A stretch of DNA of 5,093 nt from contig JAJYQZ010000266.1 in assembly GCA_021794335.1 (NCBI GenBank), positions 1-5,093 of the forward strand. Direction: 5' to 3'. The notes below the pieces were generated by a model. The model worked only from the letters and a program-made list of their open reading frames with translations. It searched no databases and was not told the origin of the DNA. Position 1 is the stretch's first letter. Each line of letters starts with the position of its first letter. Source of the DNA: a bacterium. GTDB taxonomy: Bacteria > SZUA-79 > Acidulodesulfobacterales > Acidulodesulfobacteraceae. Positions 1 to 5,093 of this stretch are shown here, one piece after another. Both the position numbers and the translations under genes were made by a program.

Positions 1-1
1 C

Positions 2-250
2 GGAAGCGGATTTTCTTTTATAGACAATGCTATAAAAGCGGGCTGCGATCTTCTGATATCTTCAGAATTAAAACATAGTACGGCAATCAGGGCAAATTTG
101 AGCGGAATATCCTTGATTGAAATGTCTCATTTCGATACGGAAAAATATTTTACCGAAATAACGAAAGATATAATAGCAAAAGAGTTTAATTCTAATATTT
201 CGGTTTTTGAAAATAACGGAGAAAACAGTCCCATTAATAAATTTAAATAA
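2..250 (+). CDS. Nif3-like dinuclear metal-centre protein, C-terminal part (5' end outside window)
   Basis: An open frame runs in from the left edge and gives 82 residues before a TAA stop. It matches the C-terminal end of the Nif3/YbgI family, which are hexameric ring proteins carrying a two-metal site; their cellular role is not settled, although some members are annotated as GTP cyclohydrolase I type 2-like. The visible pattern is an N-terminal GSG, then ISSELKH, then GISLIEMSHFDTE. The His (codon at 128-130) and the Glu four residues later (140-142) fit the last two metal ligands of the family, H-x3-E. The usual forms are TGD-x-x-H and GHY-x-TE, so SSELKH and SHF are mild variants. The N-terminal half with the other ligands is missing only because the window starts here. 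The zinc-ribbon gene follows after 24 nt, which suggests one operon. The family call is confident; the function is unknown. Confidence 0.85.
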   Translation, partial: GSGFSFIDNAIKAGCDLLISSELKHSTAIRANLSGISLIEMSHFDTEKYFTEITKDIIAKEFNSNISVFENNGENSPINKFK

Positions 251-261
251 TATATAAACAT

Positions 262-268
262 AAGGAGG
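262..268 (+). promoter_or_regulatory. Strong Shine-Dalgarno site (AAGGAGG) that fixes a TTG start
   Basis: AAGGAGG ends 6 nt before the TTG at 275, which is ideal spacing. It is the only near-perfect SD in the window. It supports TTG as the start of the zinc-ribbon gene, with the poorer start codon offset by the strong SD. Confidence 0.85.
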
Positions 269-274
269 ATAGCT

Positions 275-1057
275 TTGAACGAACAAATTTCTTTTATATT
301 GGATATTCAAAATATTGATTTGGAACTTTTAAAGTTTGAGGAATCTATCAAGAAAATTAATAATGAAATTGAAGAGTTGCAGAACGGGATTAATTTAAAA
401 AAATCGGAGCATGAAAAATTAAATGAAGATATGGCAGAGTTAAATAAAAAAATATCCGGAACAGATGTAGAAATTCAAACTTTCGACGACAAGCTTAATA
501 AAATGAAAGATACGCAAAAACTTATAAAAACTAATAAAGAATATAACGCGCTTCAAAAATCAATAAAAGATACCGAAGCTTTAAAAAAGAAAGCCGAAGG
601 GGAATTAATTATGTTGGCGGAAAATCAAACGGCCTTGAGCGACAAAATGAATTTAATAAAAAAAGATACGGAAGACCTGCAGGTTAGTTTATCTTCAAAA
701 GATGCCGAATTAAAAAATATTGAGAAAGAATTTGAATTATCAAAAGAGGGTTTTTTCAACAGAAGAGATGAAGTAAAGAGCAAAATTAAAAAAAGCTACT
801 TAGACACATATGAAACTATAAAAATAAGAAAAGGATTTCCGGTTATCGCTCCGGTACTGCAGTCCGGAGCCTGTACCGGATGTTACAGAATGCTGCCTCC
901 TCAGCAGTTTAACGAGCTTATATCGGAAAATGTTTTTATGCAGTGCCCAATCTGTTCAAGAATTCTTTATATTGAAAGCGTTCCGCAGGAAACTGCTGCG
1001 GAAGCAGCGCCGCATTCTCCAAAAACATCTAAAAAAGTCAACAAAGCTAAAGTATGA
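275..1057 (+). CDS. Coiled-coil protein with C-terminal C4 zinc ribbon (COG1579 / CT398-like family)
   Basis: This 260-residue protein starts with TTG behind a strong SD. Residues about 10-185 are rich in Lys, Glu, Leu and Asn with heptad character and should form a long antiparallel coiled-coil hairpin. The stretch TNKEYNALQKSI (86-97) resembles the conserved hairpin signature of the family. A zinc ribbon follows with C200-x2-C203 and C224-P-x-C227, ending in the typical CSRILYIE. The last 25 residues form a low-complexity Ala/Pro/Lys tail. There is no signal peptide or TM segment, so it is cytoplasmic. Family members are predicted nucleic-acid-binding or scaffold proteins of unproven role; the chlamydial homologue CT398 has been linked to protein complexes. 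Its place between a Nif3-like gene and rnhA/rnpB is compatible with an RNA-related job, but that is inference. The family assignment is strong; the function is open. Confidence 0.88.
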   Translation: MNEQISFILDIQNIDLELLKFEESIKKINNEIEELQNGINLKKSEHEKLNEDMAELNKKISGTDVEIQTFDDKLNKMKDTQKLIKTNKEYNALQKSIKDTEALKKKAEGELIMLAENQTALSDKMNLIKKDTEDLQVSLSSKDAELKNIEKEFELSKEGFFNRRDEVKSKIKKSYLDTYETIKIRKGFPVIAPVLQSGACTGCYRMLPPQQFNELISENVFMQCPICSRILYIESVPQETAAEAAPHSPKTSKKVNKAKV

Positions 1058-1123
1058 TTTAACGGTTAATATGAATATAACGAAGATTATGTCCATATTT
1101 TACCGCATGTTTTATAAACACTA

Positions 1124-1151
1124 TAGAAAATATATCCAAAATTATTATAAT
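1124..1151 (+). promoter_or_regulatory. Weak candidate promoter immediately upstream of rnhA
   Basis: A perfect TATAAT (1146-1151) lies 4 nt before the rnhA ATG. A poor -35 (TAGAAA, 1124-1129, four of six matches) sits 16 bp upstream. If used, transcription would begin at or within the start codon, giving a leaderless mRNA. The surrounding gap (1058-1155) is extremely AT-rich, so chance TATAAT-like words are expected. I see no SD, terminator or small gene in the gap. Confidence 0.25.
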
Positions 1152-1155
1152 TAAT

Positions 1156-1629
1156 ATGGATTTCAAAATATATAATTTAACTGTTTACACCGACGGAGCG
1201 TCGCGAGGAAATCCCGGAAAATCCGGTGCAGGAATTTTCATTATAGATGAAGATAATAAAAAAAATATTTCATTAAAACAGTATCTTGGTATTTTAACTA
1301 ATAATGAAGCGGAATATAGAGCTTTTATTATAGCGCTGGAATATCTCTCTAAATCTAAATTTACAACCGGCCCCGAAATATATAATATTCTCTTTTTAGC
1401 CGATTCGCAACTTTTAATAAATCAAATAAACGGAATTTATTCGGTAAAAAGTCCAAATATCATTCCTCTTTATAATAAGGCAAAAAAATTAATTGCAAAT
1501 TTAAACGCCGCTTACTCATTTAAACATATCCCGAGAATGCTTAATTCTATGGCAGATAAGTTAGCAAATTCGGCTATAGATTATAATATAGAAAAGTTAG
1601 ATATTGACGAACAAACATCAAGCTGTTAA
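1156..1629 (+). CDS. rnhA: Ribonuclease HI family protein
   Basis: This 157-residue protein should be an endonuclease that cuts the RNA strand of RNA-DNA hybrids (R-loops, lagging-strand primers) using two divalent metals. The four RNase H acidic residues are visible: D13 in YTDGASRGNPG, E51 in TNNEAEYRA, D83 in LADSQLLINQI and D134 in NSMADKLANSA. The ending KHIPRMLNSMADKLAN is of the type seen in the Sulfolobus tokodaii RNase HI and Rv2228c N-terminal-domain group, rather than the E. coli form with its longer Trp-rich basic protrusion. The last about 18 residues, after the conserved LANSAID, look unconserved. ATG 1156 is the only sensible start: D13 is at the right distance and no start codon lies upstream in frame nearby. 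No SD is visible. The end of the gene doubles as the rnpB promoter, and the stop codon lies inside that -10 box. A reverse-transcriptase-type RNase H is unlikely because there are no attached domains. Confidence 0.93.
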   Translation: MDFKIYNLTVYTDGASRGNPGKSGAGIFIIDEDNKKNISLKQYLGILTNNEAEYRAFIIALEYLSKSKFTTGPEIYNILFLADSQLLINQINGIYSVKSPNIIPLYNKAKKLIANLNAAYSFKHIPRMLNSMADKLANSAIDYNIEKLDIDEQTSSC

Positions 1630-1632
1630 AAT
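1604..1632 (+). promoter_or_regulatory. Sigma-70-type promoter of rnpB, inside the 3' end of rnhA
   Basis: The -35 box is TTGACG (1604-1609) and the -10 box is TAAAAT (1627-1632). They are separated by exactly 17 bp, and a TG at 1624-1625 makes it an extended -10. Each hexamer matches consensus at five of six positions. The predicted start is about 1639-1640, which is where the first paired base of RNase P helix P1 lies; that independent agreement is the best support. The promoter overlaps the last codons and stop of rnhA. Confidence 0.75.
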
Positions 1633-1637
1633 GATTT

Positions 1638-1665
1638 GTCGGTCGTAAGCAAAAGCGGTCGGTCG
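1638..1665 (+). repeat. Short direct repeat GTCGGTCG at the 5' end of rnpB
   Basis: GTCGGTCG occurs at 1638-1645 and again at 1658-1665, each followed by an A-rich run containing GCAAAA or CGCAAAA. The first copy forms part of P1. The second can close a small GCGG/TCGC hairpin (1655-1666). The repeat probably arose by local duplication or slippage; it has no mobile-element character. Confidence 0.6.
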
Positions 1666-1984
1666 CAAAAAACTTTTTGTTTTTTGAGGAAAGTCCGGGC
1701 TCCAAAGAGCATAACGCCGTTTTAAACCGGTGAAGGCAACTTTAAGGAAAGCGCAACAGAAAATATACCGCCTCTTAATTACCGTAACTGTAAAGAGGTA
1801 AGGGTGAAATAGCGAGGTAAGAGCTCACTTGGACATTATGTAAATAATGTCTATGGCAAGCCCCGTTAGGAGCAAGAACAAATAGGAAGATTAAGGCTGC
1901 TCGTCTTATAGGGTCTTCGGGTTGTTCGCATAGAGAAATGACCGGCAGATACAGAACCCGGCTTACGATTTTGCTTACGGCCGC
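1640..1984 (+). ncRNA. rnpB: RNase P RNA (M1 RNA), bacterial type A
   Basis: This is the catalytic RNA of RNase P, which removes tRNA 5' leaders together with the RnpA protein. Hallmark blocks occur in order: GAGGAAAGTCCGGGCTCC (1686-1703), ACAGAAAATATACCGCC (1756-1772), AGGGTGAAAT with GAGGTAAGAG (1801-1823), AGCAAGAACAAATAGG (1871-1886) and ACAGAACCCGGCTTA (1951-1965). Helices paired by eye: P1 is 15 bp, 1640-1654 with 1969-1983, with one G-U. P4 is 1691-1699 with 1957-1964 and has the conserved bulged U at 1694. The P6 pseudoknot is GAGCA 1707-1711 with TGCTC 1898-1902, diagnostic of type A. P12 is 1771-1776 with 1793-1798. P13 is 1832-1839 with 1844-1851, closed by a GUAA tetraloop. CGGGTTG (1918-1924) supplies the L15 GGU motif that pairs with tRNA CCA ends. 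The ends are inferred from P1. The segment between P1 and the first conserved block (1655-1685) is short and A/T-rich, so P2/P3 look reduced. No terminator follows. Confidence 0.97.
1961..1979 (+). repeat. Short direct repeat GCTTACG at the 3' end of rnpB
   Basis: GCTTACG occurs at 1961-1967, where it includes part of the P4 3' strand, and at 1973-1979, where it is part of the P1 3' strand. Both are exact complements of CGTAAGC at 1644-1650. The second copy gives the long 15-bp P1 and is clearly the preferred partner; the first offers a shorter competing pairing. Confidence 0.6.
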
Positions 1985-2009
1985 AATATTATAAAATTTA
2001 TAAAATCGA

Positions 2010-3815
2010 ATGGACATAAAAAAAATAAGAAATTTTTCAATAATAGCCCATATCGACCATGGAAAGTCCACACTTGCGGACAGGTTTTTAGATTTTACCG
2101 GAGCAATTACCGAAAGGGAAAAAGTTTCGCAGTTTTTAGACAACATGGAACTTGAGCGGGAAAGAGGTATTACTATAAAAGCTCAGACCGTGAGGCTCAC
2201 ATATAATTATGGCGGGGTCGATTATACGCTTAATCTGATTGACACTCCTGGGCACGTAGATTTTTCGTATGAAGTATCAAAGTCTTTAGCTGCTTGCGAA
2301 GGGGCTCTTTTGGTTGTCGATGCCACGCAGGGCGTAGAAGCTCAGACTTTGGCAAATGTTTATATTGCTTCGGATATGAACTTAACCGTTGTTCCGGTAA
2401 TAAATAAAATAGACCTGCCCAGCGCCGACCCAGAAAAAACTAAGAAAGAAATTGAAGAAGTAGTCGGATTGGAAGCCGGAGACGCAATTTTGGCAAGCGC
2501 CAAGGAAGGCATAGGAATTAAAGAGATATTAGAAGCAGTTATAGACAAAATACCCCATCCAAGCGGAGACCAACACGCACCTCTAAAGGCGCTCATTTTC
2601 GATTCATGGTTTGATTCATATCAGGGCGTTATAGCGCTAATAAGGGTATTCGACGGAACCGTCGTTCCCGGGGATACCATACTGCTTATGCACTCCGGAA
2701 TTTCATATGAAGTCCAAAAAGTAGGCGTTTACAGCCCTTTTATGAAAGAGCTTAATGCTTTAAGCGCCGGAGAAGTAGGATTTATAATTGCCAATATAAA
2801 AGATTCGGGAAGGTTCAAAATAGGCGATACTATAACCCTTAAAAATAATCCTACCAAAGAACCTCTGCCTGATTTTAAAGAACCGAAACCTATGGTTTTT
2901 GCAGGTATATATCCTATAGATTCCGACGATTATCCAGAGCTTAAAGATTCCATAGAAAAATTGAAATTAAACGATTCTTCTTTTTCATTCGAGCCGGAAA
3001 GTTCGCTTGCTTTAGGTTTTGGTTTTAGATGCGGATTTCTTGGGCTTTTACATATGGAAATCATAGTTGAAAGACTTGAACGCGAATACGGTTTAAGTCT
3101 TATATCTACGTCGCCGACCGTTCTTTATAATATAATAACAATGAAAGGAGAAGTTAAAACTGCTCTTAATCCTATGAAATTTCCGCCTTCCGAAGATATT
3201 TCAATGCAGGAGGTCGAGCATATAGAGGAACCTTTTATTAAGGCAAATATTTATGTTCCTTCCGAATATCTCGGAAAAATAATAAACCTTTGCGTAGAAA
3301 AAAGAGGAAGACAGGTAGAATTAAAATATATTACGAAAACCAGAGTTCAGTTGGTTTATGAATTGCCCTTAGCCGAAATAGTTCTCGATTTTTACGACCA
3401 GCTAAAATCTCTTTCTAAAGGGTATGCTTCTTTTGATTACGAATTCAGCGGATATAGGCCCGCCGATATGATAAAACTTGAGATATTGGTAAATAAAGAT
3501 CCGGTAGATGCCTTATCGGTTATAGTACACAGGGACAAAGCCTATGCAAGAGGGAGAAATATAGTAGAAAAACTAAGGACTTTAATACCCAGGCAGATGT
3601 TTGAGGTGGTTCTTCAGGCGCAAATAGGCTCTAAAATTATAGCCAGAGAGGAGATAAAGGCTTTACGCAAGAACGTTCTAGCTAAATGTTACGGCGGCGA
3701 TATTACAAGAAAGAGAAAACTTTTAGAGAAACAGAAAGAAGGAAAGAAAAAAATGAAAAATATCGGTTCGGTCGAAATTCCTCAGGAGGCATTCCTCTCT
3801 ATATTAAAAGTCTGA
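2010..3815 (+). CDS. lepA: Elongation factor 4 (LepA), ribosomal back-translocase GTPase
   Basis: This is a 601-residue translational GTPase, the normal full length for LepA (about 600). It binds the ribosome and is implicated in back-translocation and in initiation or ribosome assembly. GTPase motifs: G1 AHIDHGKST (13-21), G2 RERGIT (50-55), G3 DTPGH (78-82), G4 NKID (132-135) and G5 SAK (163-165). H82, next to the DTPG, is the usual catalytic His. EF-G-like domains II, III and V follow. The LepA-specific C-terminal domain ends in the family signature around [20 protein letters not shown], closing with EAFLSILKV; it separates LepA from EF-G, which has a domain IV instead. ATG 2010 places [16 protein letters not shown] exactly where homologues have it, so the start is secure despite no SD. 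The gene begins 26 nt after the RNase P RNA with no terminator between, so read-through from rnpB is possible. Next to lepB, as in many bacteria. No missing key residues. Confidence 0.98.
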   Translation: MDIKKIRNFSIIAHIDHGKSTLADRFLDFTGAITEREKVSQFLDNMELERERGITIKAQTVRLTYNYGGVDYTLNLIDTPGHVDFSYEVSKSLAACEGALLVVDATQGVEAQTLANVYIASDMNLTVVPVINKIDLPSADPEKTKKEIEEVVGLEAGDAILASAKEGIGIKEILEAVIDKIPHPSGDQHAPLKALIFDSWFDSYQGVIALIRVFDGTVVPGDTILLMHSGISYEVQKVGVYSPFMKELNALSAGEVGFIIANIKDSGRFKIGDTITLKNNPTKEPLPDFKEPKPMVFAGIYPIDSDDYPELKDSIEKLKLNDSSFSFEPESSLALGFGFRCGFLGLLHMEIIVERLEREYGLSLISTSPTVLYNIITMKGEVKTALNPMKFPPSEDISMQEVEHIEEPFIKANIYVPSEYLGKIINLCVEKRGRQVELKYITKTRVQLVYELPLAEIVLDFYDQLKSLSKGYASFDYEFSGYRPADMIKLEILVNKDPVDALSVIVHRDKAYARGRNIVEKLRTLIPRQMFEVVLQAQIGSKIIAREEIKALRKNVLAKCYGGDITRKRKLLEKQKEGKKKMKNIGSVEIPQEAFLSILKV

Positions 3816-3832
3816 AGACAATGTTGCAGTAT

Positions 3833-3861
3833 TAGACATTATTAAAAAAAACTGCTATAAT
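3833..3861 (+). promoter_or_regulatory. Sigma-70-type promoter for lepB (and probably pyrR-pyrB)
   Basis: The -35 box is TAGACA (3833-3838, five of six) and the -10 box is TATAAT (3856-3861, perfect). The spacer is 17 bp and TGC immediately precedes the -10 (extended -10). An eight-A run lies in the spacer. The predicted start near 3868 leaves a leader of only about 16 nt before the lepB ATG, with no SD. It lies wholly in the 68-bp lepA-lepB gap, so lepB need not depend on lepA transcription. Confidence 0.78.
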
Positions 3862-3883
3862 TTATAAAATTAAAATATTTTAT

Positions 3884-4537
3884 ATGAGCGATAAAAAACA
3901 TACATTATGGGATTACTTTAAAGCTATAATAATAGCGATAATTATAGCTTTACTATTTAGAACTTTCGTCGTCCAAGCTTTTAAAATACCTTCAGGTTCG
4001 ATGGAACCGACGCTTATACCCGGCGATCATATTTTGGTGAATAAGTTTATATACGGAATACATATTCCTTTCACAAAAGATATAATTTCAGTTTCGCATC
4101 CTAAAACCGGTCAAGTTATAGTATTTAAATTTCCTTACGCAAAAAAATATAACCTTCATCCAGGTATAGATTTTATTAAAAGAGTTATAGGTACGCCGGG
4201 CGATAAGATTCAAATAATAAACAACAAAGTTTATATTAATAATCGTCTTTATAATTGCAAATACGCTAAATGGAGGTCGGGCAAGATTTTACCCGCCTAC
4301 GATTCGCCTAGGGATAACTACGGACCGATTACCGTTCCAAAAAAAGAACTTTTTGTTATGGGCGATAACAGAGACAATAGTTTCGATTCGAGATACTGGG
4401 GTTTTGTTCCATATAAAGACGTAATAGGTCAGGCTTTTATTATATATTTTTCATGGAATCCAAAAAATCATTTCGATATTTATTGGCATCGTTTTTTTAA
4501 GACAATTCCTGAATGTCCAATTAAAAATTTAGGGTGA
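3884..4537 (+). CDS. lepB: Signal peptidase I
   Basis: This 217-residue membrane-anchored serine/lysine protease removes signal peptides from exported proteins at the outer face of the cytoplasmic membrane. A single hydrophobic segment (about 14-32) anchors the N terminus, followed by the catalytic box IPSGSMEPTLIPGD with the nucleophile S39. The FIKRVIGTPGD box carries the general base K99. The last signature, MGDNRDNSFDSRYWG, lies at 159-173. All catalytic elements are intact. The size and single TM fit the shorter Gram-negative and Gram-positive forms rather than E. coli LepB, which has two TMs and about 324 residues. ATG 3884 is preferred because MSDKK gives a short charged N terminus before the TM segment; no SD is present. 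It has its own strong upstream promoter. pyrR begins 5 nt after its stop, or overlaps it if GTG 4534 is used. Confidence 0.97.
   Translation: MSDKKHTLWDYFKAIIIAIIIALLFRTFVVQAFKIPSGSMEPTLIPGDHILVNKFIYGIHIPFTKDIISVSHPKTGQVIVFKFPYAKKYNLHPGIDFIKRVIGTPGDKIQIINNKVYINNRLYNCKYAKWRSGKILPAYDSPRDNYGPITVPKKELFVMGDNRDNSFDSRYWGFVPYKDVIGQAFIIYFSWNPKNHFDIYWHRFFKTIPECPIKNLG
4531..4537 (+). promoter_or_regulatory. SD-like site (AGGGTGA) that decides the pyrR start
   Basis: AGGGTGA overlaps the lepB stop codon and ends 5 nt before ATG 4543. This favours ATG 4543 over the upstream in-frame GTG at 4534, which lies inside the site itself and would leave no SD. It also implies that ribosomes finishing lepB are well placed to re-initiate. 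Confidence 0.6.
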
Positions 4538-4542
4538 ATTTA

Positions 4543-5070
4543 ATGTCGAAAAGCGGAGTTATAGTTTTTGACGATAAAGAGACCGATTTAATTTTAAATG
4601 ATTTTATAAAGAAAATAATAAATTCTGATTTAGATTTTAATAATGCAGGAATAATCGGCATAAAAAACGGCGGAATCGTTTTGGCCGATTTGATAAAAAA
4701 AACAGTCTTAGATAGGTTCGGCATAGACTGTAAAATCGGCTATATAGATATGACGCTTTATCGGGACGACCCGTTTGCCGTTAAAAAATCCGGCGATTCC
4801 ACGGATCTTCCTTTCGATATTAACGGCAAGGAAATTTTACTAGTTGACGATGTTATAAGCAGCGGAAGAACCGTCAGGGCTTCTATAGACGAAATATTCG
4901 ATTTCGGAAGGCCTGCAAAGATTAAACTTGCGGTTTTTATAGATAAAGACGGAAGAGAATTGCCCGTTTGTCCTGATTTTATAGGCAGGAAAATAAAAGC
5001 GGAAAAAAATGAAATAATTAACGTAAATATTACAAGTATAAGCGATAAAAAATTTGTCGAAAAAATATGA
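4543..5070 (+). CDS. pyrR: PyrR-family protein (pyrimidine operon regulator / uracil phosphoribosyltransferase)
   Basis: The protein has 175 residues from ATG 4543 (178 from GTG 4534). PyrR proteins bind UMP and pyr mRNA to attenuate pyrimidine genes, and many also convert uracil and PRPP to UMP. The PRPP-binding motif LLVDDVISSGRTVRAS spans 99-114. DMTLYRDD (69-76), FGRPAKIKLAV (121-131), GRELP (137-141) and DFIGRKI (145-151) are PyrR-type and separate it from Upp or Hpt. Length is normal. Odd points: the canonical GIK/R-T-RG block reads GIKNGG (39-44); VDRGHRELP reads IDKDGRELP; the N-terminal T-R-I-A-H positions of Bacillus PyrR read N-D-F-I-K. Several of these lie in or near the RNA-binding face, so attenuation activity is doubtful while the enzyme or UMP-binding site looks intact. 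No pyr attenuator is visible upstream. It overlaps the next frame by ATGA, as pyrR and pyrB often do. Confidence 0.92.
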   Translation: MSKSGVIVFDDKETDLILNDFIKKIINSDLDFNNAGIIGIKNGGIVLADLIKKTVLDRFGIDCKIGYIDMTLYRDDPFAVKKSGDSTDLPFDINGKEILLVDDVISSGRTVRASIDEIFDFGRPAKIKLAVFIDKDGRELPVCPDFIGRKIKAEKNEIINVNITSISDKKFVEKI

Positions 5071-5093
5071 GCTTTCAAAAAAAAGACCTCATT
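5067..5093 (+). CDS. pyrB: Probable aspartate carbamoyltransferase catalytic subunit, N terminus only
   Basis: An ATG at 5067 overlaps the pyrR stop (ATGA) and opens MSFQKKDLI before the window ends. This resembles the start of PyrB proteins, where a short basic segment leads into a KDLLGI-type stretch, and pyrB is the commonest gene after pyrR. PyrB joins carbamoyl phosphate and aspartate in the second step of pyrimidine synthesis. No SD is obvious, so translation is probably coupled to pyrR. Nine residues cannot prove identity; the call rests mainly on position. Confidence 0.6.

Noticed and set aside
68..310. Minus-strand open frame of 80 codons
   Set aside because: It is antisense to the Nif3 C terminus and the zinc-ribbon start, and covers their SD; composition is that of a shadow frame.
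1068..1099. Inverted repeat AATATG / CATATT in the gap before rnhA
   Set aside because: Only 6 bp of A/T-rich pairing with a 20-nt loop and no T-run; expected by chance.
930..1154. Open frame of 74 codons running from the zinc-ribbon gene into the gap before rnhA
   Set aside because: It overlaps the zinc ribbon out of frame, has no SD and no recognisable motif, and its composition reflects the AT-rich gap.
1665..1685. A6/T5/T6 tracts read as an intrinsic terminator
   Set aside because: They lie inside the RNase P RNA ahead of its conserved core, and the stem is only A-U pairs with a tiny loop.
1775..2146. Minus-strand open frame of 123 codons
   Set aside because: It lies antisense to the RNase P RNA and the start of lepA, whose identities are certain; no SD or known motif.
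3810..3851. Possible terminator after lepA (GTCT-GA-AGAC palindrome and a later A-run)
   Set aside because: The palindrome has a 2-nt loop and is not followed by a T-run on the + strand; the A-run lies within the lepB promoter spacer.
4758..5078. Minus-strand open frame of 106 codons
   Set aside because: Antisense to pyrR, whose motifs are clear; Ser/Leu/Ile-rich product typical of a shadow frame in AT-rich DNA.
1..5093. Search for mobile elements, CRISPR, phage, toxin-antitoxin or other accessory systems
   Set aside because: All space is filled by housekeeping genes with short gaps; no long terminal repeats, repeat-spacer pattern, or recombinase or nuclease modules of accessory type.

Overview
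The window is an AT-rich, gene-dense stretch of bacterial housekeeping DNA with every recognisable gene on the + strand. In order it holds the 3' end of a Nif3-family gene, a coiled-coil/C4 zinc-ribbon protein gene, an RNase HI gene (rnhA), the RNase P RNA gene (rnpB), lepA (elongation factor 4), lepB (signal peptidase I), pyrR, and the first nine codons of what looks like pyrB. There are no transposases, phage genes, CRISPR arrays, tRNAs or signs of recent transfer.

Organism: a single-TM signal peptidase I, a type A RNase P RNA and the order Nif3 / zinc-ribbon / RNase HI / rnpB suggest a Gram-negative bacterium of the broad deltaproteobacterial type (Desulfobacterota-like). The low GC would fit an uncultivated lineage. 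This is inference from gene order and recalled families; no taxonomic search was possible.

Layout: 2-1057 is a tight two-gene block in which the zinc-ribbon gene has a strong Shine-Dalgarno (SD) site and a TTG start. An AT-rich 98-bp gap leads to rnhA, which has no SD. The last codons of rnhA carry a good sigma-70-type promoter (TTGACG, 17 bp, TGT-TAAAAT). Its predicted start coincides with the 5' strand of RNase P helix P1. The RNase P RNA (about 1640-1984) can be folded by eye into P1, P4 with its bulged U, the P6 pseudoknot, P12, P13 and the L15 GGU motif. lepA starts only 26 nt after it, with neither a terminator nor an SD between. A second strong promoter (TAGACA, 17 bp, TGC-TATAAT) sits between lepA and lepB. 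lepB, pyrR and pyrB then run nearly or actually overlapping, so they are probably co-transcribed and translationally coupled.

How the genes work together: the set covers RNA processing (RNase HI, RNase P), translation quality (LepA), protein export (LepB) and the start of a pyrimidine cluster (PyrR, PyrB). I found no convincing undescribed system. The points worth a second look are regulatory: the promoter hidden in rnhA, SD-less starts at three of the genes, short direct repeats at both ends of the RNase P RNA that allow an alternative P1 pairing, and a PyrR that has lost several residues tied to RNA-binding attenuation and has no visible attenuator.
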